A stretch of 64,000 nt of DNA from positions 620,001-684,000 of the forward strand of contig NZ_CANSMR010000001.1 of assembly GCF_947648125.1 (NCBI RefSeq), in the 5' to 3' direction. Position 1 is the first letter of the stretch, and each line of letters starts with the position of its first letter. Position numbers and translations under genes: made by a program. Under the pieces are notes generated by a model that saw only the letters and a list, made by a program, of their open reading frames with translations, had not been told where the DNA came from and searched no databases. The stretch comes from an uncultured Bradyrhizobium sp. GTDB lineage: Bacteria > Pseudomonadota > Alphaproteobacteria > Rhizobiales > Xanthobacteraceae. Below, piece after piece: positions 26,199 to 35,443 of the stretch.

Positions 26199-26923
26199 GC
26201 CGCTTTAACTGTTTGCTGGCTGCCAGCACTATTGCCCTGGCGCTTGGCGCCACAGCGCCGGCGCGGGCGCTGATCGTCTTCGATCCCAGCAATTACGTCC
26301 AGAACGTCCTGACCGCCGCGCGCGAGCTGCAGCAGATCAACAATCAGATCACCTCGTTGCAAAACGAGGCGCAGATGCTGATCAATCAGGCCAGGAATCT
26401 GGCAAACCTGCCGTACTCGTCCTTGCAGCAATTGCAAGCATCGATCCAACGGACCCAGCAATTGCTGGCCCAGGCTCAGCGGATCGCCTACGACGTCCAG
26501 CAGATCGATCGCGCGTTCTCGACCAGCTATGCGCCAGCTACGGGCAGCCAGTCGAGCCAAGTGCTGACCAGCAACGCTCAATCGCGGTGGCAAAATTCTG
26601 TCGCAGCGTTGCAAGACTCGCTCCGGGTCCAGGCCGGAGTCGTCAGCAATCTCGACACCAACCGCATCCAGACATCGGCACTTGTCACATCCAGTCAAGA
26701 TGCCAGCGGCGCGCTGCAGGCAACCCAGGCCGGCAACCAGATCCTTGCGCTTCAAGCGCAGCAACTCGCGGATCTTACCGCCGCCGTGGCGGCACAGGGC
26801 AGGGCGCAAAGCCTTGAAGCGGCACAGCGCGCTGCGGCGCAAGACCAGGGCCGAGAGCAACTCAGGCGGTTTCTGACGCCGGCACAGGGCTATCAATCCT
26901 CCAACGTGCAGATGTTTCACTGA
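26195..26923 (+). CDS. trbJ: Conjugal transfer protein TrbJ (VirB5-like)
   Basis: A 242-residue exported protein with a signal sequence (cleavage after ARA near residue 27) and a long glutamine-rich coiled-coil body (AARELQQINNQITSLQNEAQ, QLQASIQRTQQLLAQ). This is the VirB5-type minor pilus component. Coupled to trbE and to trbK. Confidence 0.93.
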   Translation: MSRFNCLLAASTIALALGATAPARALIVFDPSNYVQNVLTAARELQQINNQITSLQNEAQMLINQARNLANLPYSSLQQLQASIQRTQQLLAQAQRIAYDVQQIDRAFSTSYAPATGSQSSQVLTSNAQSRWQNSVAALQDSLRVQAGVVSNLDTNRIQTSALVTSSQDASGALQATQAGNQILALQAQQLADLTAAVAAQGRAQSLEAAQRAAAQDQGREQLRRFLTPAQGYQSSNVQMFH

Positions 26924-27285
26924 TGAGCGATACAGGGCCATTCAAGGCGTTGTCGCTGCTCGTATCCGCCGGGATATTGGTCGTCGCAGCCTGCGCGATC
27001 CAGCTCCGTGGCGGAGAGGAGACATCTGCGCCGCCAAAGGCGGAGCAGACCTCGAACGTCGACAGTTCCGACCTAGCCCGCTGCCGTACCGTCACTTCGG
27101 AGGACGCGGCAGGTTATCAATATTGCCAAAAAGTTTGGGCCGAAAGCCGGCGTCGCTTCTTTGGCGGTGGTGCCGCGTCTCGGCGTCCCGATCTGGCCTC
27201 GAGTCTGTCGCCCACGCCAAAGGATGAGAGCCGGATGCCGCAAGGGTATCCATCCGTGGCGCTACCTGAAGCGAGCAGGCCATGA
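26923..27285 (+). CDS. trbK: Putative entry-exclusion protein TrbK-alt
   Basis: A 120-residue protein with an N-terminal hydrophobic segment (LSLLVSAGILVVAACAIQLR) whose cysteine near residue 23 could be a lipidation site. The ARCRTVT...YQYCQKVWAESRRRFFG core is typical of the alternative TrbK family located between trbJ and trbL. It should hinder redundant transfer into cells that already carry the element. Confidence 0.85.
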   Translation: MSDTGPFKALSLLVSAGILVVAACAIQLRGGEETSAPPKAEQTSNVDSSDLARCRTVTSEDAAGYQYCQKVWAESRRRFFGGGAASRRPDLASSLSPTPKDESRMPQGYPSVALPEASRP

Positions 27286-28511
27286 CCGGTACCGGCATTA
27301 TCGATCAGTTTCTGGAGACGTTTACCCGCTACATCGATAATGGCTTTGGGCTATTAGGTGGCGATGTCGGATATCTCGCAACAACCCTGGCTGCGATCGA
27401 CATTACGCTCGCCGCATTGTTCTGGAGTTGGGGAACGGACGAGGACATCATCGCGCGCCTCGTCAAGAAGACGCTGTTCGTTGGCGTCTTTGCCTACCTC
27501 ATCGGCAACTGGAACGGCCTCGCACGCATCGTCTTCGAGAGCTTTGCCGGTCTTGGGCTGAAAGCATCTGGCGCTAGCCTCTCCTCGGCAGATTTCCTGC
27601 GACCGGGAAAGATCGCGCAAGTCGGGCTCGATGCTGGTCGACCGCTGCTCGACTCGATCTCCAGCTTGATGGGCTACATCAGCTTCTTCGAGAATTTCGT
27701 CCAGATCGTCGTTCTCTTGTTCGCGTGGGTTGTTGTTCTGCTCACCTTCTTCATCTTGGCGATCCAGCTCTTCGTCACCCTGATCGAGTTCAAGTTAACG
27801 ACACTCGCCGGCTTCGTGCTCATTCCCTTCGGCTTGTTTGGTAAGACTGCCTTCGCGGCCGAGCGCGTGCTGGGCAACGTCATATCGTCCGGAATCAAGG
27901 TTCTGGTCCTGGCCGTGATTGTCGGCATCGGCTCGACCCTGTTCTCGCAGTTCACCTCAGGCTTCGGCGGCGGACAGCCGACCATCGAGGACGCGATGAC
28001 GTTGGTACTTGCGGCGCTCTCGTTGTTGGGCCTCGGTATCTTCGGTCCCGGAATCGCAAATGGCCTGGTGTCCGGCGGACCGCAAGTCGGCGCTGGCGCT
28101 GCGATCGGAACGGGTCTTGCCGCTGGCGGCGTCGCTGCAGCGGGCGCGGGCCTTGCTGCTGGTGGTGCCGGCCTCGCCGGCGGAGCCATAGCCGGTGCTG
28201 CGCGCGGTGGGAGCTTTGTCTTAAGTGGAGCAACCGCAGCTTATCGAAGCGGTGGTCTTGCCGGCGTCGCCGAAGCCGGTAGCTCGACCGCCATGAGTCC
28301 GCTACGTCGGGCGGTCGCCGCATTCACCAGCAACGGCCAGGGGAATGAACCGGCTGCGAGCGCTTCCGCGGACGGGCAGCCTGATTGGGCGCGGCGCTTG
28401 AAACGTGCCCAGACCATCCAACATGGCGCGGCGACCGCCGGCCACGCGGTCCGCTCCGGCGATCATGGCGGCAGCGGTTCCTCCGTCGATTTGTCCGAAG
28501 GAGAGCGCTGA
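27282..28511 (+). CDS. trbL: Conjugal transfer protein TrbL (VirB6-like)
   Basis: A 409-residue polytopic inner-membrane protein with about six membrane segments between residues ~25 and 265, then a long glycine/alanine-rich stretch (residues ~265-310) and a hydrophilic tail. VirB6/TrbL channel subunit. It overlaps trbK by 4 bases. A 105-bp gap with a GC-rich hairpin separates it from trbF. Confidence 0.92.
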   Translation: MTGTGIIDQFLETFTRYIDNGFGLLGGDVGYLATTLAAIDITLAALFWSWGTDEDIIARLVKKTLFVGVFAYLIGNWNGLARIVFESFAGLGLKASGASLSSADFLRPGKIAQVGLDAGRPLLDSISSLMGYISFFENFVQIVVLLFAWVVVLLTFFILAIQLFVTLIEFKLTTLAGFVLIPFGLFGKTAFAAERVLGNVISSGIKVLVLAVIVGIGSTLFSQFTSGFGGGQPTIEDAMTLVLAALSLLGLGIFGPGIANGLVSGGPQVGAGAAIGTGLAAGGVAAAGAGLAAGGAGLAGGAIAGAARGGSFVLSGATAAYRSGGLAGVAEAGSSTAMSPLRRAVAAFTSNGQGNEPAASASADGQPDWARRLKRAQTIQHGAATAGHAVRSGDHGGSGSSVDLSEGER

Positions 28512-28616
28512 AACGCAGCCAAGCATCGCCTTAGCCACCCGCCGCAGGCGGCGACGGCTCAAACCATAAAGCCGCGCGACTTGACACCGATCACTCGATC
28601 CACTGGGGCAACATCG

Positions 28617-29300
28617 ATGTTCAAACGATCTTCCGTTCATTACGGGCGCATGCCCGGACCGATTACGCCTTATCAAAAGGCGGCACAGGTCTGGGACGAA
28701 CGCATTGGATCCGCCCGCGTGCAGGCTAAAAACTGGCGCTTCATGGCGTTCGGCTGTCTCATGCTGTCGGCAGGTCTTGCAAGCGGACTTGTCTGGCAAT
28801 CTGCGCAGGGGTCGATCACGCCTTGGGTGGTCGAGGTCGATCGTCTCGGCCAGGCTCAAAGGGTCGCTCCGGCCAGCGTCGACTATCAACCCACTGATGC
28901 ACAGATCGCCTATCACTTAGCGCGCTTTATCGAGGATGTCAGAGGCCTTCCCGCCGATGGCATCGTGCTGCGCCAGAATTGGCTTCGGGCCTATGACTTT
29001 GCGACCGATCGCGGCGCGGTCGCCCTCAACGACTTCGCGCGCAACAACGATCCCTTTGCCAAGTTGGGCAAAACGCAGATTTCCGTCGAGGTCTCGAGCG
29101 TCATCCGTGCCTCACCCGACAGCTTTCGGGTCGCGTGGAATCAGCGCATTTACGACAACGGCTCGTTGAGCTCGACCGAACGTTGGACCGCGATACTCAC
29201 GGTCGTCATCGAGATGCCGCGCGATGCCGAACGCCTGCGCAAAAATCCTCTTGGCGTCTACGTCCGCGCCATCAACTGGTCGAAGGAGCTGGGTCAGTGA
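28617..29300 (+). CDS. trbF: Conjugal transfer protein TrbF (VirB8-like)
   Basis: A 227-residue bitopic inner-membrane protein: a single membrane segment at residues ~42-60 and a periplasmic VirB8-type domain (WVVEVDRLGQAQRVAP, then YHLARFIEDVRGLP and NGSLSSTERWTA). The ATG at 28617 is used; an upstream TTG at 28581 is less likely. Overlaps trbG by 4 bases. Confidence 0.93.
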   Translation: MFKRSSVHYGRMPGPITPYQKAAQVWDERIGSARVQAKNWRFMAFGCLMLSAGLASGLVWQSAQGSITPWVVEVDRLGQAQRVAPASVDYQPTDAQIAYHLARFIEDVRGLPADGIVLRQNWLRAYDFATDRGAVALNDFARNNDPFAKLGKTQISVEVSSVIRASPDSFRVAWNQRIYDNGSLSSTERWTAILTVVIEMPRDAERLRKNPLGVYVRAINWSKELGQ

Positions 29301-30319
29301 CCAAGACGACGTCAAACGCTTGTGCAAAGCCTTCTATTCGACACAGCAGGCTCAACGCCGGGTTCGTAACCTCGAAGCGAGCGATCTTGTCCACTCTGCT
29401 GTTTTGTACGTCGGCCCTCGGAGGTTGCGCGACCTATATTCCACCAGAGATCAGCTATGACGCGGAAGTGCCAGCGCTGCCGGCGCCTCCAGTGCCCGTC
29501 GACGACAGATCGAAATCGCTTCACGTTCCTCCGCTTTGGAAACCAGTGCTCGGCGGCAAGTCGGGGGTGAAGGAAGAGGCCGAACCTGTAAGCCGGGTTG
29601 AAGCCGCAAACAGCGCGGCGCGCGTCGAACCGCGTAAGCGGGGATATTTCAACGCGGCTCAGATCTACGCTTACAGTCCGGGAGCGCTCTACCAGGTTTA
29701 CGCGGCCCCGGGTCAGATCACGGACATTGCGCTCGAGGAGGGAGAGCAACTGACAGGATCGGGGCCAATCGCGGCCGGAGACACAGTGCGCTGGGTCGTA
29801 GGCGATACCGAGAGCGGAAGTGGTGACACGCGACGCGTCCATATCCTGGTGAAGCCGACCCGCGCGTCGATCGAAACCAACCTTGTCGTCAATACAGACC
29901 AGCGTACTTATCTGATCGAGCTCCGCTCCCGCGAGCGGCCCTACATGCCATCCGTCGCCTGGTACTATCCCGAAACCGTTCGCGAACGATCGCGATCGGC
30001 CACGCTCAGACCCGTCCTTCCCGATCCAGCCCAGCGTGTCTTTCGTTATGCGATCGAAGGAGACAGCCCACCCTGGCGGCCGCTTGCCGCATATGACGAC
30101 GGCCGTAAGGTCTACGTCGAATTTCCACAAGGGATTGTCCAAGGCGAGATGCCTCCGCTCTTCGTCATCGGCCCCGACGGCAAGACGCAACTCGTCAACT
30201 ATCGCGCCTACGGCAATGTGTTGATTGTGGATCGACTGTTTGCTGCCGCGGAACTGCGGCTCGGGGGTGAACACCAGCAGAAGGTCAGAGTTGTCAGGAC
30301 CGACGGGAGGCCGTCGTAA
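29297..30319 (+). CDS. trbG: Conjugal transfer lipoprotein TrbG (VirB9-like)
   Basis: A 340-residue outer-membrane-complex protein. Signal peptide with lipobox LGGC near residue 48, a proline-rich linker, then the VirB9 domain (GALYQVYAAPGQITDIALEE, VHILVKPTRASIETNLVV, YVEFPQGI, LFVIGPDGKTQLVNYR). The GTG at 29297 overlaps the trbF stop and gives a complete lipoprotein signal; the frame upstream of it lies inside trbF. Confidence 0.92.
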   Translation: MTKTTSNACAKPSIRHSRLNAGFVTSKRAILSTLLFCTSALGGCATYIPPEISYDAEVPALPAPPVPVDDRSKSLHVPPLWKPVLGGKSGVKEEAEPVSRVEAANSAARVEPRKRGYFNAAQIYAYSPGALYQVYAAPGQITDIALEEGEQLTGSGPIAAGDTVRWVVGDTESGSGDTRRVHILVKPTRASIETNLVVNTDQRTYLIELRSRERPYMPSVAWYYPETVRERSRSATLRPVLPDPAQRVFRYAIEGDSPPWRPLAAYDDGRKVYVEFPQGIVQGEMPPLFVIGPDGKTQLVNYRAYGNVLIVDRLFAAAELRLGGEHQQKVRVVRTDGRPS

Positions 30320-31530
30320 TGAACACGCAGAACGGAAATGACCGCGAAGAGGCGATTCCTCCGCAAACGCAGGACGATGCGTCCAGAAGTTTCCGGCTAA
30401 GAGCGGACCATCCGCGCGTGACACGGTTGTCGCGGAAGGTTCTGGCGGGAGGAAGCGCGGTTGCCTTGCTCGTCATCGGCGGAGCTATGTTGTGGTCGTT
30501 GCAGAGCAATCGTGCCCGAAACCAGGCGACCGATGAGCTTTACAGCACCGACCACCACAATGTTGCCGACGGCATAGCGACGCTGCCGAAGGACTACACT
30601 GGCATTCCACGTCAGGCGGTACCGCAGCTAGGTCCGCCGCTCCCTGGTGACCTCGGTCGACCAATCCTTGCTTCCCGAGGCCAGTCGTCGACGATCGGCG
30701 CTGACTCGGAACAGCAGCGCCGAGACCAAGAGACCGAAGCAGCCCGGATCAGCCATTTGTTCGCTGCGACCAATGGAGGAGAGGTGCGTCCGCCCGCCGC
30801 TGCGGCTGCTGTAGGCGACCGTGTCGGGTCACCGAACGCAGCGAGCACCGCCGCCGACGGATTTTTGCAGAACGGTCAGGACGGGAAGCTTGCCTTCGTG
30901 AATGCTGCTGTGGATCGTCGCACGGTGAGCCCTGACCGAATCTCCAGGCCGGCTTCACCGTATATTGTACAGGCCGGGACGGTCATTCCGGGGGCCCTGA
31001 TCACCGGGATCCGATCGGACCTTCCAGGCCAAATCACAGCGCAGGTGACAGAGAATGTTTTTGACACGCCAACTGGCCGCTATCTGCTTGTGCCTCAGGG
31101 AGCGCGTCTGATCGGCATCTACGACAGCCAGGTCGCTTTTGGCCAATCCCGCGTCCTCCTTGTTTGGACGAGGCTGATCATGCCGAATGGACATTCCATC
31201 GTTCTTGAGCGGCAGTCTGGCGCTGACACCGCCGGCTATGCAGGCCTCGAAGACCAGGTCGACAATCACTGGGGTGAGTTATTCAAGGCGGCTGCGCTGT
31301 CGACGTTCTTGGCTGTCGGGACGGAACTAGGTGCAGGATCCGACACAAATAGCAACGACAGCGCCATCATTCAGGCGTTGCGGCATGGCGCCTCCGACTC
31401 ATTGAACCAAACTGGACAGCAGGTGGTTCGGCGTAGCCTCAATATTCAACCCACTTTGACCATACGACCTGGTTTCCCGGTTCGCGTTCTTGTCAACCGC
31501 GACCTCATACTCGCACCATACGGAGGGTAG
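30319..31530 (+). CDS. trbI: Conjugal transfer protein TrbI (VirB10-like)
   Basis: A 403-residue envelope-spanning protein: membrane segment at residues ~44-62, a variable periplasmic region, and the conserved VirB10 C-terminal domain (YIVQAGTVIPGALITGIRSD near 214, GRYLLVPQGARLIGIYDSQV near 252, and the final PGFPVRVLVNRDLILAPY). Overlaps trbG by one base. Confidence 0.94.
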   Translation: MNTQNGNDREEAIPPQTQDDASRSFRLRADHPRVTRLSRKVLAGGSAVALLVIGGAMLWSLQSNRARNQATDELYSTDHHNVADGIATLPKDYTGIPRQAVPQLGPPLPGDLGRPILASRGQSSTIGADSEQQRRDQETEAARISHLFAATNGGEVRPPAAAAAVGDRVGSPNAASTAADGFLQNGQDGKLAFVNAAVDRRTVSPDRISRPASPYIVQAGTVIPGALITGIRSDLPGQITAQVTENVFDTPTGRYLLVPQGARLIGIYDSQVAFGQSRVLLVWTRLIMPNGHSIVLERQSGADTAGYAGLEDQVDNHWGELFKAAALSTFLAVGTELGAGSDTNSNDSAIIQALRHGASDSLNQTGQQVVRRSLNIQPTLTIRPGFPVRVLVNRDLILAPYGG

Positions 31531-31534
31531 TGCC

Positions 31535-31780
31535 ATGCCCAAGCTTAAAATAGGAGCGTTGCCCGACGATAAGCCGGTCAAGGTCACCACTGAGCTTTCA
31601 GCTTCAGTTCATCGAGATCTAGTCGCATATGCAGAGGTTTTGGCACGCGAATGTGGGCAGTCCATCGATCCGGCGAGGCTGATCGCGCCTATGTTGGCGC
31701 GCTTCATGGCCACGGACCGTGGATTTGCAAAGGCGAGGCGAGCCGGTCACAGCCTGAGAGCTGTGGGAGGTGAGGGATAG
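31535..31780 (+). CDS. DUF2274 domain protein
   Basis: An 81-residue protein of the DUF2274 family (KVTTELSASVHRDLVAYAEV, LIAPMLARFMATDR), a standard last gene of trb operons of this type; probably a small DNA-binding or accessory protein. CGGAGGG precedes the ATG. Its last ~34 bp overlap the end of the convergent LysR gene. Confidence 0.85.
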   Translation: MPKLKIGALPDDKPVKVTTELSASVHRDLVAYAEVLARECGQSIDPARLIAPMLARFMATDRGFAKARRAGHSLRAVGGEG

Positions 31781-32700
31781 CGTTCCGCCAACAGGCTGAG
31801 GAAACGCTTCAGAGCCGGATTCCCATTGTCGCCGCGCCAATGCGCGTAGAAGTCCACCTGGCTTGGCCCCGTTCCATCCTGCAATTCCCGGTACACCAGG
31901 CCAGCGAAACTTGCGCCGATATCCGATTCCATCACCAGAGTGAGCCCCATGCCCATATTCGTCAGATTTTTGATAATGCCGCGGCTTACGTCATGGCGCT
32001 CTACCGCGGGCCGGTCGTCAGATAACACGAGCTTCGAAATCAAGAGATCCTCGAGCTCTCGTCCAGGATCAATCTTGCTTAGAAGTATCTTTTCGTTACG
32101 CAAATCGGCCCAATAAATGATCTCGCGTGCCGCCAACCAGTGATCCTGACGCAACGAGATCAAGATGCGTTCGCTCCAGAGCAGCCGTGAGTTGACATCC
32201 TTTGAAACCAGACGTCCAGGGCTAATGACGACATCGACGGTCCCGTTACGGAGCGCGGTCATCAGATGAAAGCGAGAGCGCTCCATCGTTGCCAATTCGA
32301 TCTGCGGGAGCAGCTTCTTGAATTCACCTATCGTTGTTCGCAAATTTCCGGTGGACACCGACGTGTAGAAGCCAATGACAAGATGGCCAGCATCGCCGCG
32401 ACCACCGGACCTCCCAGTGTCAACGAGCGTGTCGACCTGTTCCAGGATCAGCCGCGCAATTCGCAAAACCGCTTGGCCAGCGACAGTGGGCTTGATTCCC
32501 CCGCTGGAGCGCTCGAACAGCGAAGTCCCAACTAGATATTCAAGCTGACCGATGGATCGGCTCAGGGCAGTGTGCTTGATCGAAAGCACTTCAGCGGCTC
32601 GTCGAAAGCTGCCGTAGTCGCAGGCAACCACGGCGAATCGAAGCTGTTGCAGGTTAACGGCGCTCGCCGCGTTTCGTCGATTGTTCTCTGTCATGTTCAT
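31747..32700 (-). CDS. LysR-family transcriptional regulator
   Basis: A 317-residue LysR protein: winged helix-turn-helix at residues ~17-75 (LQQLRFAVVACDYGSFRRAA..., HTALSRSIGQLEYLVGTSLFER) and a LysR substrate-binding domain (LVIGFYTSVSTGNLR, WLAAREIIYWADL). Effector and targets are unknown. LysR genes at this position between trbI/DUF2274 and the luxI gene are usual in related ICEs, so a link to transfer control is possible. Confidence 0.88.
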   Translation of the reverse strand: MNMTENNRRNAASAVNLQQLRFAVVACDYGSFRRAAEVLSIKHTALSRSIGQLEYLVGTSLFERSSGGIKPTVAGQAVLRIARLILEQVDTLVDTGRSGGRGDAGHLVIGFYTSVSTGNLRTTIGEFKKLLPQIELATMERSRFHLMTALRNGTVDVVISPGRLVSKDVNSRLLWSERILISLRQDHWLAAREIIYWADLRNEKILLSKIDPGRELEDLLISKLVLSDDRPAVERHDVSRGIIKNLTNMGMGLTLVMESDIGASFAGLVYRELQDGTGPSQVDFYAHWRGDNGNPALKRFLSLLAERYPSPPTALRL

Positions 32701-32776
32701 AGCCAGTAGGCAAACCGCAAGACACGGCGTCCCGCTTAAGGCGGGACGTGCATATTGCTTGTTGGCATAGATCGTT

Positions 32777-33409
32777 CTAGACGGCCGCGGAGATTACTGG
32801 CGTCCAAAGGACCGGTGCCGAGAGACCGCCGGCCTTACGAAGGCTGACCAGAGTATCGCGAGAAACCTGAAGGTAACCCGCCACGGCTAACGTGTTGCCA
32901 ATTGTGGAAGGAATGCCAATACGTCGCAGCGGCCAGCCAGCTCGTCGGAGGATTCTCTCCATTCGGACGTCCGTGACGGTAACGATATCCGTGAGCTGCC
33001 TAGAAAGCCCGAACTCGACCATTCCCGTAAATAGCTCGTAAGCAGCGCGAGTGATACCGTGATCTCCTTTTGGGGCATCGGCAGCAACATCGATTGCAAA
33101 TCTACTACTTTCCCAGACGAGAGGAGTTGATGGCGTGGGTCGGCCTTCAAGGAGCGTTGGAAAGGTGTCGCGAAGCATGGTCGGGCCAAGAGTTGGAAGC
33201 AGGCGAACGGAACCTTGCACTTGGCCGTTTTCATCTATCTGGATTAGATAGTCAGGATACAGCGCATCGAATTCGTCGATCTCCATGTCGCCGCTGATCT
33301 GGACTTCCCATGCCATGCGCAGCTTGAAGACACGATGCCTCAACCGATGCATTTCAACGAGAGTGCCGGAAAACTCCCCATACGAAGGTGGCGTGATCAG
33401 TTGAATCAT
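32777..33409 (-). CDS. traI: N-acyl-homoserine lactone synthase (LuxI/TraI-like)
   Basis: A 210-residue autoinducer synthase: RHRVFKLRMAWEV near residue 24 (Arg, Phe and Trp of the active site), the acidic pair EIDEFDALYPDYLI near 44, GSVRLLPTLGPTML near 68 and VWESSRFAID near 97. The ATG at 33409 has a GGAGGG site 4 bases upstream and gives the usual length; the frame extends 8 codons further upstream. Lies just downstream of the luxR gene on the same strand, so the two probably form one quorum-sensing unit controlling transfer. Confidence 0.9.
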   Translation of the reverse strand: MIQLITPPSYGEFSGTLVEMHRLRHRVFKLRMAWEVQISGDMEIDEFDALYPDYLIQIDENGQVQGSVRLLPTLGPTMLRDTFPTLLEGRPTPSTPLVWESSRFAIDVAADAPKGDHGITRAAYELFTGMVEFGLSRQLTDIVTVTDVRMERILRRAGWPLRRIGIPSTIGNTLAVAGYLQVSRDTLVSLRKAGGLSAPVLWTPVISAAV

Positions 33410-33492
33410 AATCCCTCCAAAGGTGATCATCACTCCTTTGAAGCGAGATTGTTGATGTGAGTCATTACCTGTGGTTGTAGGGGGCGTGCGTC

Positions 33493-34221
33493 CTAATTCT
33501 GCTTTCTTTTGCTAGCAGCGGCTAGATGCGTCACCGCCTGCGCGATCGTGCGAACGCCCAGCTTTTCCTTCGCATTCTCGAGGTAGTACGCAACTGTGTT
33601 GCGCGAGATACCGAGAATGCAGCCGATTTCCCAAGAGCTCTTTCCTTGAGCCGCCCACTCCAAACATTCTACTTCGCGGCGCGACAGTCGAATTCCGTCG
33701 AGACCATGTTCGTTCCCGAGCTTGCGACGAAGGTGAGCATGAAAATACATTGCCATGAGCTGAAGAACACGCGCGTACGAATCAATGCACTTCTCGAACT
33801 GTGGCCGGCGCTCGTCGGTGGCGAAAGTCAATGCAGCGATTGGGCCATACCCATCGTGAATGGGAACCGTGAAGCCAGACCGGATTCCGAATTGCGCGGC
33901 TTCGTCGAATAGTTGCCGCTGCGCCATCGAAGTGGTTTGTGATCGAAAATCGACTCCCCATCGAAAGGGCTCTGGGTTCTGAAGCGCTTCTCTAATGACG
34001 GGGTCGATGATTTGATACTTGTTGTGTAGATAATGGGCCGTCCACCGCGATGGATAAGTCGAGATGAGTTGGGGATGCTTGTTTTCTTCGCTCTTGAGAG
34101 CGAGATAAGCGAAACACGATAGGTCCAAAGCGGATGCTGTTTTCGCCAGCGCGTTGGAGAAGCCTGCGGCATCTTCGGCGCCGACTATTGCATCAATGAA
34201 TTCTTGGAATACCTGATGCAT
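33493..34221 (-). CDS. traR: LuxR-family quorum-sensing regulator (TraR-like)
   Basis: A 242-residue regulator with an N-terminal autoinducer-binding domain (ligand-pocket residues in RWTAHYLHNKYQIIDPV near 57-74 and FRWGVDF near 86; FGIRSGFTVPIHDGYG near 110) and a C-terminal LuxR helix-turn-helix (LSRREVECLEWAAQGKSSWE, then ISRNTVAYYLENAKEKLGV). Partner of the synthase gene just downstream. Likely activates excision and transfer genes at high density, as TraR does in the M. loti ICE; the binding box was not identified. Confidence 0.9.
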   Translation of the reverse strand: MHQVFQEFIDAIVGAEDAAGFSNALAKTASALDLSCFAYLALKSEENKHPQLISTYPSRWTAHYLHNKYQIIDPVIREALQNPEPFRWGVDFRSQTTSMAQRQLFDEAAQFGIRSGFTVPIHDGYGPIAALTFATDERRPQFEKCIDSYARVLQLMAMYFHAHLRRKLGNEHGLDGIRLSRREVECLEWAAQGKSSWEIGCILGISRNTVAYYLENAKEKLGVRTIAQAVTHLAAASKRKQN

Positions 34222-34511
34222 ATGTTCTCTCCCAGATCAGTATGCGCATTAGCCTTGTAGGCGACCCACCGCAGCGTCGTCGCGGTGCGGCGCTTGAGGA
34301 TGCCTTGCCCGTCGGGCTGACGGAAAGCCTGCTAACGTCAAGCGCCACACGTCTCTGCAGCTACGCCGAAGGGAACTAATCAAGGCCTGGATCGCACGGG
34401 GCTCGCCCATCACATTCGGATCTCTCATGTGCAGCAACGGCGATACGCGGGATTCTGCGGACGCGAGGACCGTCTCATTGATAGGGTTTGCGCAGGCAGG
34501 CCAGACGTAGG
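34222..34511. other. Non-coding region between luxR and tetR genes
   Basis: 290 bp with no credible gene; open frames on both strands look like random high-GC shadows. It must contain the luxR promoter. It marks the change from transfer genes to catabolic cargo. Confidence 0.4.
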
Positions 34512-35111
34512 TTAGAGGTCGCCGCGGCCGAGCAGCGCGTGTAGCGCAGCCTGCCGCATGATGGAGACGATTGACGCCTCGTCTAGGCCCTTCTTGAGTG
34601 TCGCCGCCGTGTTGAGCATGGAGAACACGCCCTGCGTTAGCAGTCGCGCCTCCGGTTCGGACAGGTCGGGCCGAAGCGGCATTACGACGGAAACCCACTC
34701 TTCGGCGTACAACGCCATCTCGCGCCGGATCCTTCTGTGGTCGTGTTCAGGAAGAGCGTGCTCGTTCTTTGTGAAGATGAGCGTGCTGGGTGGTCCCTTG
34801 AGAATCAACCGGATGTGCGACTCGACCATCGCCACGATGGCCGCCTTAGGTTCCGTCGTCGTTTCCGCGATCCGCTTTGCGATCCCGTGCACGATCTGCG
34901 TCGGCTCCTCCAGAACCGCGATCAGAAGTGCCTGCTTGTTCTGAAAGTGGCGATAAAGTCCGGGGCCGGTGATGCCCGCGCGTGCAGCGATCATCTCGAC
35001 AGTGACCGCGTCGTAGGAGTGCTGCAGGAAGAGCTCGGCGGCGACCGCGATCAACTGTGCGCGCCGCCCGCTGCTGTATGCCCGCTTGATCGGTAATGGC
35101 TGGATGCTCAT
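34512..35111 (-). CDS. TetR-family transcriptional repressor
   Basis: A 199-residue TetR protein: helix-turn-helix at residues ~16-62 (AQLIAVAAELFLQHSYDAVT, ARAGITGPGLYRHFQNKQAL) and an all-helical ligand domain. Start set at 35111 (MSIQPLPIKR) because the frame upstream lacks family similarity. Divergent from the flavin monooxygenase gene; the intergenic 7-8-7 inverted repeat at 35397-35418 is its probable operator. TetR proteins next to acyl-CoA ligase and crotonase genes often answer to acyl-CoA intermediates; that is only a suggestion here. Confidence 0.88.
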   Translation of the reverse strand: MSIQPLPIKRAYSSGRRAQLIAVAAELFLQHSYDAVTVEMIAARAGITGPGLYRHFQNKQALLIAVLEEPTQIVHGIAKRIAETTTEPKAAIVAMVESHIRLILKGPPSTLIFTKNEHALPEHDHRRIRREMALYAEEWVSVVMPLRPDLSEPEARLLTQGVFSMLNTAATLKKGLDEASIVSIMRQAALHALLGRGDL

Positions 35112-35443
35112 CGGGACGAACCGTACCACGCAGCGCACACGAAGCACCTTGCCATCCCTCGCGCCCGCGTCGTCTGTCCCAAGCTGAATGAACGGATCAC
35201 GTAAACATCTCGTTTCATCGGAATGTAAATCATGCCTAACTTTTTTGCGACGTCGCCTGGCCTCGGGTAAGGGCCTCGGCACCTTGTTGTACGCGCTTTG
35301 CTTTACAGCATTTCATATTTTTGCGAGAAATCTAGAAATATTCTATTCAAGGGCCCGGCTGACTGAAGGCTGTTGACAAGGCGATTCACTGAGCTCAATG
35401 TTAGTGCAGATTAACATTTTGGACTCAAATGGAGGCGCGACGC
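35112..35443. other. Divergent promoter region of the tetR/monooxygenase genes
   Basis: 332 bp without a gene. A good -35 hexamer TTGACA is at 35373-35378. GGAGG at 35431-35435 is the ribosome binding site of the monooxygenase gene. Confidence 0.5.
35397..35418. promoter_or_regulatory. Candidate TetR operator
   Basis: Perfect inverted repeat AATGTTA (35397-35403), 8-bp spacer, TAACATT (35412-35418). It overlaps the region where the -10 element of the TTGACA promoter would fall, just ahead of the first catabolic gene, a classical place for a TetR repressor site. Confidence 0.6.

Noticed and set aside
33418-33440. CAAAGG-11-CCTTTG inverted repeat before the luxI gene as a LuxR box
   Set aside because: One arm is the ribosome binding site of the synthase gene and the spacing does not match an 18-20 bp LuxR-type box.
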